From: Ardenticatenaceae bacterium | GTDB taxonomy: Bacteria > Chloroflexota > Anaerolineae > Promineifilales > Promineifilaceae | Assembly: GCA_020634235.1 (NCBI GenBank) | Contig: JACKCB010000001.1 | Coordinates: forward strand, 1,488,001-1,552,000 | Direction of reading: 5' to 3' | Length of the DNA: 64,000 bases | The notes under the pieces: model-generated | Seen by the model: the letters and a program-made list of their open reading frames with translations, nothing else | Told to the model about the DNA's origin: nothing | The model's database searches: none | Program-made: the position numbers and the translations under genes | Shown here: positions 34,798 through 42,943 of the stretch, in pieces | Layout: each line of letters begins with the position of its first letter | Position numbering within the stretch: the stretch's first letter is position 1

Positions 34798-35469
34798 CTA
34801 CCCGGCCGGGTTCTCCGCCGGCGTCACCCAGACCGACTTGAGCAACTCCGCCCCCACCACTACCTCCTCACGCCCGGCGCGCAAACGCATGGGGCCGTTG
34901 AATGGGGCACGGCCCAAGATTTCGAAAGGCGTGCCCGGCACCAGCCCCAATTCGGCAAAATAGCGCAGCCGTTCCGGCTCATGCGTGCGCACCCGGCTAA
35001 TTTCCCCCCGGTGGCCAACCCCCAAATTGAGCAGACAAAGGTCGTAAACCGGCGGCAGATTGCCCTCTGCATCTGGAATTGGCTCGCCGTGGGGGCAGCG
35101 GGTGGGGTAGCCGGTCATCTCGGCCATGCGCTGCGTGAGGGCGTCATTAAGCCCGCCACCCAAGTTTTCTGAATGTTCGTGAGACTCATCCCAGGTGAAG
35201 CCCATCACCTGCACCAGAAAGACTTCCAGAATCCGGTGGCGCCTGATTTCGCGCAGGGCCTCGGCCTGGCCACGCGGGGTCAATTCTACCCCCTGATACG
35301 GCACGTGCTTAACATAACCAGCGCTCTTGAGGCGTTTGAGCATGCGCGGCACGGCCGGGGCCGACACGTTCAGCCGCTCGGCCAGGCTGGTGGTGCTGAC
35401 GGTAGGCTCATATTCCTGCAGGCGATAAATCTCGGCCAGGTATTCGCGCATGGTGGCGCTTGGTTCCAT
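34798..35469 (-). CDS. DtxR/MntR-family metal-dependent regulator with FeoA domain
   Basis: Iron- or manganese-responsive repressor, 223 residues from ATG 35469 (GGAGAAAACGTC upstream). The N-terminal winged helix is clear (SLAERLNVSAPAVPRMLKRLKSAGYV). The dimerisation/metal domain has RRHRILEVFLVQVMGFTWDESHEHSENL, with Glu/His ligands in the expected places, and a CPHGEPIP motif. The C-terminal domain is a FeoA/SH3-like fold (RLRYFAELGLVPGTPFEILG). It is divergent from an FbpC-type ABC ATPase gene 118 bp away, a context that suggests it controls iron uptake. Confidence 0.9.
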   Translation of the reverse strand: MEPSATMREYLAEIYRLQEYEPTVSTTSLAERLNVSAPAVPRMLKRLKSAGYVKHVPYQGVELTPRGQAEALREIRRHRILEVFLVQVMGFTWDESHEHSENLGGGLNDALTQRMAEMTGYPTRCPHGEPIPDAEGNLPPVYDLCLLNLGVGHRGEISRVRTHEPERLRYFAELGLVPGTPFEILGRAPFNGPMRLRAGREEVVVGAELLKSVWVTPAENPAG

Positions 35470-35540
35470 GACGTTTTCTCCAATCATTTTTATCACGAAA
35501 ATAATAATAACTTAATTTTGCACGGCCGGCGAATTGGTTA

Positions 35541-35555
35541 CAATGGCATCCATTG
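35541..35555. promoter_or_regulatory. Perfect palindrome upstream of the ABC ATPase gene (operator candidate)
   Basis: CAATGG-CAT-CCATTG, a 6-3-6 perfect inverted repeat, overlaps a -10-like TACAAT (35539-35544) and lies 33 bp before the ATPase start at 35588, in the DtxR/ABC divergent region. A regulator bound here would block transcription initiation. It does not match the classical DtxR/IdeR or MntR consensus. Confidence 0.4.
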
Positions 35556-35587
35556 AAACTCATTTGGCGGAATGGAGGTGTCTGGCA

Positions 35588-36634
35588 ATGCCTGAAACAA
35601 CAGTGCGCTGTCACCAACTGCAGAAGTCATTTGCCGCCCGGCCGGTGGTAGACAACGTTACATTTACGGTGGCGACCGGGCAGATACTGGCCTTGTTGGG
35701 CCCCAGCGGCTGCGGCAAGACCACTTCGCTGCGCCTGATAGCCGGTTTTGAGCGGCTAGACGAAGGCTGGATTGAGATTGCCGGCCGTACTGTGGCTGAC
35801 CAGCGCACGCACATGCCGCCGGAGAAGCGGCGCGTGGGCATGGTCTTTCAGGATTATGCCATTTTCCCGCACCTGAGCGTGGCCGATAATGTGGCTTTTG
35901 GCCTGGGACGGGGCAGCCAGATGCAGGCGCGAGTGGCGGCAATGCTGGAATTGGTGGGGTTGGCCGGTGTGGGGCCGCACATGCCGCACGAGCTTTCAGG
36001 CGGGCAGCAGCAGCGAGTGGCCCTGGCGCGTGCGCTGGTTACAGAGCCAGCAGTGCTGCTGCTGGATGAGCCGTTCTCCAATCTGGATACCAGCCTGCGG
36101 GTGCAAGTGCGGGCGGAAGTGCGTGAGCTGCTGAAGCGAACGGGGGCCACGGCGATTTTTGTGACTCATGACCAGGAGGAGGCGCTGTTCATTGGGGACA
36201 AGGTGGCGGTGATGAACGAGGGCCGGCTAGAGCAGTTGGGCACGCCGGAGGAGATTTACCACCGGCCGGGGAGCCGGTTTGTGGCGGCGTTCATTGGCCG
36301 CTCTGATTTTGTCCCCGGCCGGGTGGCTGAGCATGGCATAGAGACGCCGCTGGGGTGGCTAGGGCAGCCGGTAAGCGCCCCGGCCGGGGGGCAGGTAGCC
36401 ATTGCCGTACGGCCAGATGACGTGCTGCTGCAACCGGCCATAGAAGGCAACGGGCGTATTCTATCGCGCCAGTTTGTGGGCGTGGCCAACGTCTATCAGG
36501 TGGCCCTGGCGGATGGCACCCTGGTGCACAGTTGGCAGCCGCACACCGTGCTGCTGGCCGAAGGCAGCGCAGTGCAGGCCAGCCTGACGCAAGACCACCC
36601 GCTGCCTTGCTTCTACCAGGACAAAGCGGTTTAG
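35588..36634 (+). CDS. Iron(III)/thiamine-type ABC transporter ATP-binding protein (FbpC-like)
   Basis: ATPase of a CUT1/FbpC-type importer. ATG 35588 follows GGAGGTG; length 348. It has Walker A GPSGCGKTTS, the Q-loop VFQDYAIFPHLSV, signature LSGGQQQRVALARAL, Walker B VLLLDEPFSNLD and H-loop FVTHDQEEAL. A C-terminal TOBE-like region (IAVRPDDVLLQP) completes it. No permease or binding-protein gene is adjacent; an Fe3+-type binding lipoprotein lies at 12.7-13.8 kb. The divergent DtxR regulator supports iron transport. Its stop overlaps the stop of the opposing M3 peptidase gene by 2 bp. Confidence 0.92.
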   Translation: MPETTVRCHQLQKSFAARPVVDNVTFTVATGQILALLGPSGCGKTTSLRLIAGFERLDEGWIEIAGRTVADQRTHMPPEKRRVGMVFQDYAIFPHLSVADNVAFGLGRGSQMQARVAAMLELVGLAGVGPHMPHELSGGQQQRVALARALVTEPAVLLLDEPFSNLDTSLRVQVRAEVRELLKRTGATAIFVTHDQEEALFIGDKVAVMNEGRLEQLGTPEEIYHRPGSRFVAAFIGRSDFVPGRVAEHGIETPLGWLGQPVSAPAGGQVAIAVRPDDVLLQPAIEGNGRILSRQFVGVANVYQVALADGTLVHSWQPHTVLLAEGSAVQASLTQDHPLPCFYQDKAV

Positions 36635-38343
36635 GCGACGGCGCTCAGGTCAGCGATGGTTTGCTCCATCAGCCGGGTTAGTTCGGTGAGCATGGGCACG
36701 TCGAAGCGGAATTCGATGCCCGCGGCGGCGTAGATTTCGGGCAGGGGTTTGGTGCCACCCAGGGCCAGTGCTTGCTTGTAGGCGGCCAGCGCCCCGGCCG
36801 GGTCTTGCAAACTGTTGCGCCAGACTTGCAGCGCGCCTACCTGCGCCATGCCATACTCAATGTAGTAGAAGGGGACCTGGAAGATGTGCAGCTTGCGGTG
36901 CCAGCCAGTGACACGGGCGGCCTCATAGCCGGTCCAATCGGCTACGGGCATGAAGCGGTCCCACAGGCTGCCCCAGGTGGCGTCGCAGTTGGCGGCCACT
37001 TGGGCTTCGGTGGGGTGGGTGTAGACCCAATGTTGGAAGGCGTCGACGACGGCCATGTAGGGCAGGAAAAGGATCCATTCTTCCAGGTGGTTGATGCGGG
37101 CACGGGCGGCCTCGGCCGGGGTGTAGAAGCCGCCCTGGTCGTGAGTCAGGTAGGGGGCGGTGAGGAGTTCCATGGCCATGCTGGCCACTTCGTTGAACTC
37201 CATGGGGCTGTCGGAATGCCAGACCAGGGGCAGGGGGCCGCTTTTGAAGCCGTGGAAGGCGTGGCCGGCTTCGTGGAAGAGGGTTTGCACGTCGCCATGG
37301 GTGCCCACGCCGTTCATGAAGATGAAGGGGCGCTGGCTGACGGGCAGGTAGTCGCAGTAACCACCAAGGGCTTTACCCGGCCGGGTGTCCAAGTCTAGCA
37401 GTTCCTCGGCGGCCATCGTGTTGAAATAGCCGCTCAGTTCGGCGTCAATTTGGGCAAAGATAGCCTGGCCGTGCCGGACAAGGTCATCCTGTTTCTCATA
37501 GGGCTTGAGGGCTGGAGCATCGCCGGCCTCCGCCTTCACGTCCCAGGGTCGCAGCAGCTCCAGGCCTAGTTGGGCCTGTTTGCGAGCCAGCACGCGGCGC
37601 GCGGCCGGGACCACTACCTGTTCGATTGCCTCATGGAAGGTCAGGCAGTCGGCCGGGGTGTAGTCGAAGCGATTCTTCTCGCGGAAGGCGTAGGCGCGGT
37701 AGTCGGGCAGGCCGGCATTATGGGCAATTTGGGTGCGCAAGGCGACCATTTTGGCATACAACTCGTTCAACTCGGCCCGGCTGCCCAGCCACAGATCGCA
37801 CATCACCTGCCAGGCCCGCTCGCGGACGGTGCGGTCCTTGTCTTCTAGCAGCGCCTCCAACTGGCTAACATTCTTCTGCTGGCCATCCCAATCTGCCTGC
37901 AAGCGGCCGGTGATGTTGTCGTACTCATTTTCCAGCTTTTGCAGTTCGGTTTGCAGGGGGACGTTTTCCTCGCGGAAAAGCTCCGCTTCGTTGCGCATGG
38001 CGCGCAGGATCAGCGCCAGGTCAGGATCGGCCAGTTCTTGAGCCAGCAGCCGTTCCTTCAGCGTTTGCTCGGCCACGGTTGCTTTGGGGAAGACGTTGTC
38101 TACCAGTTCCAGGAAAGCGGTCTGCTTATCCTGATCGGTGGTGTCCTGGGTTTTGGCAATGTAGATGCGCGCGCTGATCTCGTGGAACAGCTTGGTTAGC
38201 TCTGACCAGTTTTGCAGCCAGGTGCGGCTGCTGTCTGGGGCCAGGGGCTGGGCGATCAGCGATTCATAGTAGGGTTGGTAAGTCTCCCAATGGCGGCCAT
38301 CGACGCCAGCGATGGTGGTGGGAAGTGGGGGGAAGGTTGTCAT
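36631..38343 (-). CDS. M3 family oligoendopeptidase (PepF-like)
   Basis: Cytoplasmic zinc metallopeptidase that degrades short peptides, 570 residues. The zinc-binding motif HEAGH sits in QTLFHEAGHAFHGFKSGPLP, with the third ligand Glu in SPMEFNEVASMAMEL. The N-terminal helical half is typical of the M3 fold (LADPDLALILRAMRNEAEL). It is single-gene on its strand. The 3' end overlaps the ABC ATPase gene stop-to-stop. Confidence 0.94.
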   Translation of the reverse strand: MTTFPPLPTTIAGVDGRHWETYQPYYESLIAQPLAPDSSRTWLQNWSELTKLFHEISARIYIAKTQDTTDQDKQTAFLELVDNVFPKATVAEQTLKERLLAQELADPDLALILRAMRNEAELFREENVPLQTELQKLENEYDNITGRLQADWDGQQKNVSQLEALLEDKDRTVRERAWQVMCDLWLGSRAELNELYAKMVALRTQIAHNAGLPDYRAYAFREKNRFDYTPADCLTFHEAIEQVVVPAARRVLARKQAQLGLELLRPWDVKAEAGDAPALKPYEKQDDLVRHGQAIFAQIDAELSGYFNTMAAEELLDLDTRPGKALGGYCDYLPVSQRPFIFMNGVGTHGDVQTLFHEAGHAFHGFKSGPLPLVWHSDSPMEFNEVASMAMELLTAPYLTHDQGGFYTPAEAARARINHLEEWILFLPYMAVVDAFQHWVYTHPTEAQVAANCDATWGSLWDRFMPVADWTGYEAARVTGWHRKLHIFQVPFYYIEYGMAQVGALQVWRNSLQDPAGALAAYKQALALGGTKPLPEIYAAAGIEFRFDVPMLTELTRLMEQTIADLSAVA

Positions 38344-38560
38344 CTGTTAACTCCTGTGTGAAGGTGGGGCAAACGAATGGTCGGCATTATACATCTTGGT
38401 TCATGGCGGTGTGCCGCCGCGTTCATGAAACATTCTTCGTGACCCTACATATCCTCGAGGGCTGAGCTTATCGAGGCCCGATTTTGCCTTCGGCAGGCTC
38501 AGGCTACACCTGTATCGTCAAGATTCTTCAGGCAGTGGCCACGGATCAGGCTGTACGGCC

Positions 38561-38594
38561 AAAACAAAAAGCTCCTGCCGGGTGGCAAGAGCTT
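38561..38594 (-). terminator. Rho-independent terminator of the tRNA-Cys gene
   Basis: On the minus strand AGCTCTTGCC pairs with GGCAGGAGCT (one G-U) across ACCC (38593-38570) and is followed by TTTTTGTTTT. It sits 19 bp past the 3' end of tRNA-Cys. Confidence 0.85.
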
Positions 38595-38612
38595 CTAGAT
38601 CATTGTGCCGAA

Positions 38613-38683
<71 letters not shown>

Positions 38684-38693
38684 ATAAACAAAT

Positions 38694-38716
38694 CCGGCAG
38701 GCTTGATGCCTGCCGG
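38694..38716 (-). terminator. Terminator hairpin downstream of tRNA-Gly
   Basis: Perfect 9-bp stem CCGGCAGGC/GCCTGCCGG with a 5-nt loop, followed on the minus strand by ATTTGTTTAT, between tRNA-Gly and tRNA-Cys. The T-run is interrupted, so termination may be partial and tRNA-Cys may be read through. Confidence 0.65.
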
Positions 38717-38724
38717 GTTCTTAG

Positions 38725-38796
<72 letters not shown>

Positions 38797-38813
38797 AAGC
38801 ATTGATAGTGCTG

Positions 38814-38842
38814 ATTATATCATTTTCAATGATTAGTGCCAG
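38814..38842 (-). promoter_or_regulatory. Putative promoter of tRNA-Gly
   Basis: Minus strand: -35 CTGGCA (38842-38837, inside the 3' end of tRNA-Phe), 17-bp spacer, perfect -10 TATAAT (38819-38814). The start would fall about 10 bp before tRNA-Gly. Confidence 0.5.
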
Positions 38843-38909
38843 GACCCAGACTCGAACTGGGGACACCTGCATTTTCAGTGCAGTGCTCTACCAACTGAGC
38901 TATCCCGGC
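38837..38909 (-). tRNA. tRNA-Phe (anticodon GAA)
   Basis: 73-nt cloverleaf. Acceptor GCCGGGA/TCCTGGC with one G-U, D-stem GCTC/GAGC, anticodon stem CTGCA/TGCAG around CTGAAAA giving GAA, T-arm CCCAG-TTCGAGT-CTGGG, discriminator A. CCA is not encoded. Confidence 0.95.
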
Positions 38910-38930
38910 CGGTTACCCAAGGTGAAGGGC

Positions 38931-38959
38931 ATTCTATCCAAACAGGGGGGAACTGTCAA
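38931..38959 (-). promoter_or_regulatory. Consensus promoter of the tRNA-Phe-Gly-Cys run
   Basis: Minus strand: perfect -35 TTGACA (38959-38954), 17-bp spacer, -10 TAGAAT (38936-38931). The start would fall about 15 bp before tRNA-Phe. Confidence 0.75.
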
Positions 38960-38993
38960 GTACTGCGGCCGATTTTTGGGCCGGCAGACTGGG

Positions 38994-39022
38994 TTGCCAG
39001 GCGGGGGTTATTCCGCTATATT
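38994..39022 (+). promoter_or_regulatory. Promoter of the tRNA-Sec gene
   Basis: -35 TTGCCA (38994-38999), 17-bp spacer, -10 TATATT (39017-39022), with the start expected near 39029, about 7 bp before the mature tRNA. It is divergent from the tRNA-Phe promoter; the two promoters lie within 95 bp. Confidence 0.65.
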
Positions 39023-39035
39023 CTCTGCGGTTTAG

Positions 39036-39131
39036 GGGAGTGGTTGTGCCCTGGTGGGTGCCCTGGTCTTCAAAATCAGTGGCCGGTCGCGCCGAGCGAG
39101 CGGCGGTGGGTTCGACTCCCATCCACTCCCG
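39036..39131 (+). tRNA. selC: tRNA-Sec (selenocysteine, anticodon UCA)
   Basis: 96-nt tRNA with all bacterial tRNA-Sec hallmarks. It has an 8-bp acceptor stem GGGAGTGG/CCACTCCC. The D-stem is 6 bp (GTGCCC/GGGTGC, wobble pairs included) with a 4-nt TGGT loop. The anticodon arm CTGGT-CTTCAAA-ATCAG gives UCA. The extra arm is long (GCCGGTCGC/GCGAGCGGC, one mismatch), and the T-arm carries GTTCGACTC. Discriminator is G; CCA is not encoded. It is charged with serine and converted by SelA, then delivered by SelB to in-frame UGA. Neither selA, selB nor selD is in this window. Confidence 0.95.
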
Positions 39132-39150
39132 CAGTGCAGTTGCTGTGTTT

Positions 39151-39200
39151 GGAGCTAGCGCCAGAGAGAATCCTGTCTGGCGCTGGCTCCAATTTTGTTT
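39151..39200 (+). terminator. Rho-independent terminator of tRNA-Sec
   Basis: A 15-bp stem (39151-39165 with 39176-39190, one G-U pair), 10-nt loop, then AATTTTGTTT. It lies 20 bp after the tRNA-Sec 3' end, so the gene is a stand-alone transcription unit. Confidence 0.85.
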
Positions 39201-39294
39201 GGGGTGTGCCCGGCCGGGATTGGCCGTGTCATTGGTACAATTGTCACTGCATTTTCACTAGCAATCGGGCTAGAGCACAGTAAAATAAATAGCT

Positions 39295-39999
39295 ATGGTT
39301 GAGCAACGGCGGGTTATGGCTATCTCACTGCGCGAAAAATATGCCATCGTTCACCAGCGGCTGGTGGCAGCGTATGGCGCGCCCGCCTGGCGGCAGCATT
39401 TGCCGCCGGTCGATGAGCTGGTCAGCACCATCTTGTCGCAGAGCACCTCGGACACCAACCGGGATAAGGCGTTTGCCGCGTTGCAGGCCGGCTTTGCTGA
39501 TTGGGCAGCGGTGATGAACGCCCCGGAGGCGGCGGTGCGGGAGGCGATTCGCCCGGCCGGGTTGGCCAACCAGAAAGCACCGCGTATCCAGGCAGCGTTG
39601 CAGGAGGTTTACCGGCGGCAGGGCGCGCTCTCGCTGGACTTGCTGGCCGACTTGCCGCTGGAGGAGGCGCAGGCGTGGCTAACTTCGATCAACGGCGTGG
39701 GGCCTAAGACGGCGGCTATCGTGCTGTTGTTTGCCTTCAACCGGCCGGCGTTCCCGGTGGATACGCATGTGCACCGGGTGACCCGGCGGCTGGGATTGAT
39801 TGGCCCTAAGGTTAGCGCGGAGAAGGCGCACCAACTACTGCCGCAGTTGGGCGAGCCGGAGACGTTTTATGCGTTTCACCTGAATGTGATCCGGCATGGC
39901 CGTGAAGTGTGCCAGGCGCGCCGGCCAAACTGTGTATTTTGTCCCTTGCGGGGGCTTTGTGATGATTACCAGGCCCGGCACTTGCCCCGGCCGGGTTGA
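39295..39999 (+). CDS. nth: Endonuclease III-like DNA glycosylase/AP lyase
   Basis: Base-excision repair enzyme removing oxidised pyrimidines. The 234 residues show the helix-hairpin-helix with the catalytic Lys (SINGVGPKTAAIVLLFAF) and the catalytic Asp in FPVDTHVHRVTRRLG. The C-terminal 4Fe-4S cluster is C-x6-C-x2-C-x5-C (CQARRPNCVFCPLRGLC). ATG 39295 or ATG 39316 may be used; neither has a good ribosome site. The next gene starts 55 bp downstream. Confidence 0.93.
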   Translation: MVEQRRVMAISLREKYAIVHQRLVAAYGAPAWRQHLPPVDELVSTILSQSTSDTNRDKAFAALQAGFADWAAVMNAPEAAVREAIRPAGLANQKAPRIQAALQEVYRRQGALSLDLLADLPLEEAQAWLTSINGVGPKTAAIVLLFAFNRPAFPVDTHVHRVTRRLGLIGPKVSAEKAHQLLPQLGEPETFYAFHLNVIRHGREVCQARRPNCVFCPLRGLCDDYQARHLPRPG

Positions 40000-40054
40000 A
40001 AGGAACAGCCCCATCCCGCATAATGCCATAGCAGCAAACCCGGATGACCCGCCC

Positions 40055-41818
40055 ATGGAAGCGTCAATGAATAATCCGCAACAAGAACGACTGGCAGCCT
40101 TGTATGAGGTGAGTTCCCGCCTGGGGACAACGCTGGACCTGCCGGAACTGCTTAACCTGGTCATGGATGCCATTATCCAACTGACGGGGGCAGAACGGGG
40201 GTATCTGGTGCTGCAGAATGGGGTGACGGGGGAGTTAGAGACCGGCGCGGCGCGCAACATGGACCAACAGACGATTGAAGGGCGCTCGATGGAGATTAGC
40301 CGGTCGGTGGTGCAGCGGGCGATCGACAGTGACCAGCCGATTCTGACGGACAATGCCCAGGCCGACAATCGTTTTTCGGCTTACCAGAGTGTGATTGGTT
40401 TCCGGCTGCGCTCGATTATGTGTACGCCGCTGCGGGCTCGCGGCCGGGTGATTGGCGCGGTGTATGTGGACAACCGGCTGCTCTCGGCGGCGTTTAAGCC
40501 GGAGGACCTGGCGCTGCTGGAAGCGTTTGCCAACCAGGCGGCGATGGCGATTGAGAATGCGCGGCTGTTCCAGCAAACGGACCTGGCGCTGGCGCGGCGG
40601 GTGGAGGAGCTAACTGTCTTGCAGCGTATTGACCAGGAACTGAACTACTCCCTGGACCTGAACGAGGTGCTTAGCCTGGCGCTGGATTGGGCCATCCGGC
40701 TGACCCATGCCGATGGCGGGTCGATTGGGCTGATGCAGACGGATGAGGAGTTGGGCGAGGCTTATTTGCAGTTGTTGGTTTCCTGGGGTGAGGCGGGGGC
40801 GCAGGAGAGGCAGCGGATCCCGGCCGGGCATCCGATTTTGGCGCAGGTGTTGGCCAGCGGCGCGGGGGTGCATACCACGCAGGTTACGCCGGAGCAGGCG
40901 ATTGATGCCACGGCGGCGGTGGCCCAGTTGGCGGTGCCCATCAAGCGCGAGGGTGAGATTATTGGGCTGATATGCCTGGAGAGTTACCGGCGGACAGTTC
41001 ATTTCACGGCTGAAGATATGGCCTTTGTCTCGCGCCTGGCCGATCGGAGTGCGGTGGCCATTGAGAATTCGCGGCTGTATGAGGCGGTGCAGGCGGCCAA
41101 TGAGGCCAAGAATGCTTTCATCTCCATCGTGACGCATGAGCTGCGCATTCCCATGACCTCGATTCGCGGCTACACTGATTTGCTGTTGGGGCAGATGATG
41201 GGGCCGCTGAATGAGGCCCAGACGGGCTTTTTGCAAACGGTGCGGCGCAACCTGGACCGGATGAATGTGCTGATTCGTGACCTATCGGATATTAACCGGA
41301 TTGAGACGGGCCGGATGAAGTTTGACCTGGCTTATTTTCCGCTGGAAGCGGTGGTGCAGCATGTGGTTAGTGACTTGCAGGAGGCGATTGAGGCGCGGCA
41401 GCAGCAGTTGGTGGTGGACATCCCGGCCGGGATGCTGCCGGTTTATGGTGATCGGACGCGGGTGGGGCAGGTGCTGACGAACCTGATTAGCAACGCCAAC
41501 AAATACACGCCGGAACGGGGGCAGTTGACGGTGCGCGTGCGGGCGCATGGCCCGGAGGCGGTGGCGGTGGCGGTGCAGGATAACGGGATTGGTATTAGTG
41601 AGGAGGATCAGGCGTGCCTGTTCACGCAGTTCTTCCGCTCGGAGGCGGATGCGGTGCGCCAGCAGGTGGGCTGGGGATTGGGGTTGTCGATTGTGAAGAA
41701 GTTGGTGGAGGCACAGGGGGGCGAAATCTGGTGTGAGAGCGTGCCGGGGCAGGGCAGCACGTTTGTGTTTACGCTGCCGGTGGTGGCCCCGGCCGGGGAA
41801 GTGAACCCGCAATTATGA
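40055..41818 (+). CDS. Cytoplasmic sensor histidine kinase with two GAF domains
   Basis: 587 residues from ATG 40055 (GGATGACCCGCCC upstream; ATG 40067 after GGAAGCGTCA is an alternative). Two GAF domains (about 10-165 and 190-340; ERGYLVLQNGVTGEL, LAVPIKREGEIIGLICLE) sense ligands or redox state. HisKA has the phospho-accepting His in FISIVTHELRIPMTSIRGY, where HELRTPLT is usual. HATPase_c is complete: N box NLISNANKYTP, G1 VQDNGIGISEED, G2 GWGLGLSIVKKLVEAQGG. No membrane segment is present. The ATGA junction couples it to the next small gene; a LuxR-type response regulator lies 1.1 kb downstream and is the likely partner. Confidence 0.92.
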   Translation: MEASMNNPQQERLAALYEVSSRLGTTLDLPELLNLVMDAIIQLTGAERGYLVLQNGVTGELETGAARNMDQQTIEGRSMEISRSVVQRAIDSDQPILTDNAQADNRFSAYQSVIGFRLRSIMCTPLRARGRVIGAVYVDNRLLSAAFKPEDLALLEAFANQAAMAIENARLFQQTDLALARRVEELTVLQRIDQELNYSLDLNEVLSLALDWAIRLTHADGGSIGLMQTDEELGEAYLQLLVSWGEAGAQERQRIPAGHPILAQVLASGAGVHTTQVTPEQAIDATAAVAQLAVPIKREGEIIGLICLESYRRTVHFTAEDMAFVSRLADRSAVAIENSRLYEAVQAANEAKNAFISIVTHELRIPMTSIRGYTDLLLGQMMGPLNEAQTGFLQTVRRNLDRMNVLIRDLSDINRIETGRMKFDLAYFPLEAVVQHVVSDLQEAIEARQQQLVVDIPAGMLPVYGDRTRVGQVLTNLISNANKYTPERGQLTVRVRAHGPEAVAVAVQDNGIGISEEDQACLFTQFFRSEADAVRQQVGWGLGLSIVKKLVEAQGGEIWCESVPGQGSTFVFTLPVVAPAGEVNPQL

Positions 41819-42132
41819 ACGAAACGACCGGTGGTCTGAAGCTGATTTTGAGCTACGATGTTAAGGGGGATGCCGTGCAGGCGTATTACCGCTTCATGCT
41901 GGGGCGTTACGTGCCCATTATGGCCGAAATGGGCCTGGAGATGAGCGATGCCTGGCATACGGCGTATGGTGACCAGCCCAACCGGCTGGTTGCCTTCATT
42001 GCGCGTGATGCCCGGGTTCTGCGGTTAGTCATGGAGAGCCCGCAATGGACGAAGATGAATGAGGAGCTAACGCGCTATGTTGAAGCGTTTAGCTACAAAG
42101 TTGTGCCTTACCGTGAGGGGTTTCAATTTTGA
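41815..42132 (+). CDS. Small conserved-looking protein of unknown function
   Basis: 105 residues, no family recognised. It starts within the stop of the histidine kinase (ATGA), so it is translationally coupled. The sequence is one compact alpha/beta domain (KLILSYDVKGDAVQAYYRFM, MSDAWHTAYGDQPNRLVAFIA, VPYREGFQF). That order and size resemble a dimeric alpha/beta-barrel (ferredoxin-like) fold, which is an impression only. It may modulate the kinase. Confidence 0.7.
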   Translation: MNETTGGLKLILSYDVKGDAVQAYYRFMLGRYVPIMAEMGLEMSDAWHTAYGDQPNRLVAFIARDARVLRLVMESPQWTKMNEELTRYVEAFSYKVVPYREGFQF

Positions 42133-42192
42133 GGACGGGCCTACACCGGTGGCTGGGCGTTGGCCGGGTTTTGGGTTTGCGTTGAGCGTGAG

Positions 42193-42795
42193 ATGAAGAA
42201 ACATCGTCTGCTGCTTTATGCTGTGATTAGCCGGCGCGTGCGCGGCAAAGCGCTGCTCATGGTGCTGTTCCTGGCCATGATCGCCATTTACGACCTGTTT
42301 GTGCCGGCGCTGGGTGAGCGCTGGCCGCTGGTGTGGGTGGCGCTGTTGGCGTCGCTGGTGATGTGGTTTTATTATGCGGTGCTGCTGCGGCGGGCGGCGC
42401 TGCAAGTGCGGCCCAGGTATCTGCGCTTGCAGGGGCCGCTGTATGGCCTGAATATTAGCTATGAGCGGCTGCTCTCGGTGACGACAACGTTGGTGGGGCA
42501 CCAGTATCCGCCGGACCAGATATCGGGGCATGAGCGAGAGCTGCTGAAGGAGTTTCAGGGGGCGACGGCGGTGCTGGTGGAGCTGCGCGCTTTGCCACCA
42601 GCCTTTAGGCGGCGGCGCTTCTGGTTTCACCGGCTGCTGTTTAGTACGACCCGGCCGGGGTTGCTGCTAATGGTGGATGATTGGATGGCCGCGAGCCGGG
42701 ATATTGAGGCGGCGCGGACGAAATGGTATGACCAATACAAGCCACGCGAGCGGCCGGACAATCGCTCGTTGGCGGCGCGTATTCTGGATTCGTAA
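42193..42795 (+). CDS. Membrane protein with PH-like C-terminal domain
   Basis: About 200 residues from ATG 42193; a TTG at 42160 would add 11 residues. Two transmembrane helices (LLMVLFLAMIAIYDLFVPALG and WPLVWVALLASLVMWFYYAVLL) come first. A cytoplasmic beta-rich domain follows, with RPRYLRLQGPLYGLNISYERLLSV, typical of bacterial PH-like domains in which a membrane anchor precedes a strand-rich module, and a RFWFHRLLFSTTRPGLLLMVDDW core. Function unknown. It lies in the kinase/response-regulator neighbourhood. Confidence 0.65.
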   Translation: MKKHRLLLYAVISRRVRGKALLMVLFLAMIAIYDLFVPALGERWPLVWVALLASLVMWFYYAVLLRRAALQVRPRYLRLQGPLYGLNISYERLLSVTTTLVGHQYPPDQISGHERELLKEFQGATAVLVELRALPPAFRRRRFWFHRLLFSTTRPGLLLMVDDWMAASRDIEAARTKWYDQYKPRERPDNRSLAARILDS

Positions 42796-42943
42796 CCCGG
42801 CCGGGGTGGTTCAAGCCCGATCTTTAAGCTAGCCCTAAGAATCCTGTACGCTTACAGCCGTCATATTATGATATACTGCCTGAACTTTTTAGCTGGCCGG
42901 TTTATGGCTGTGTGCCGGCGGTTGTCTTGGAGATTGCATCGAT

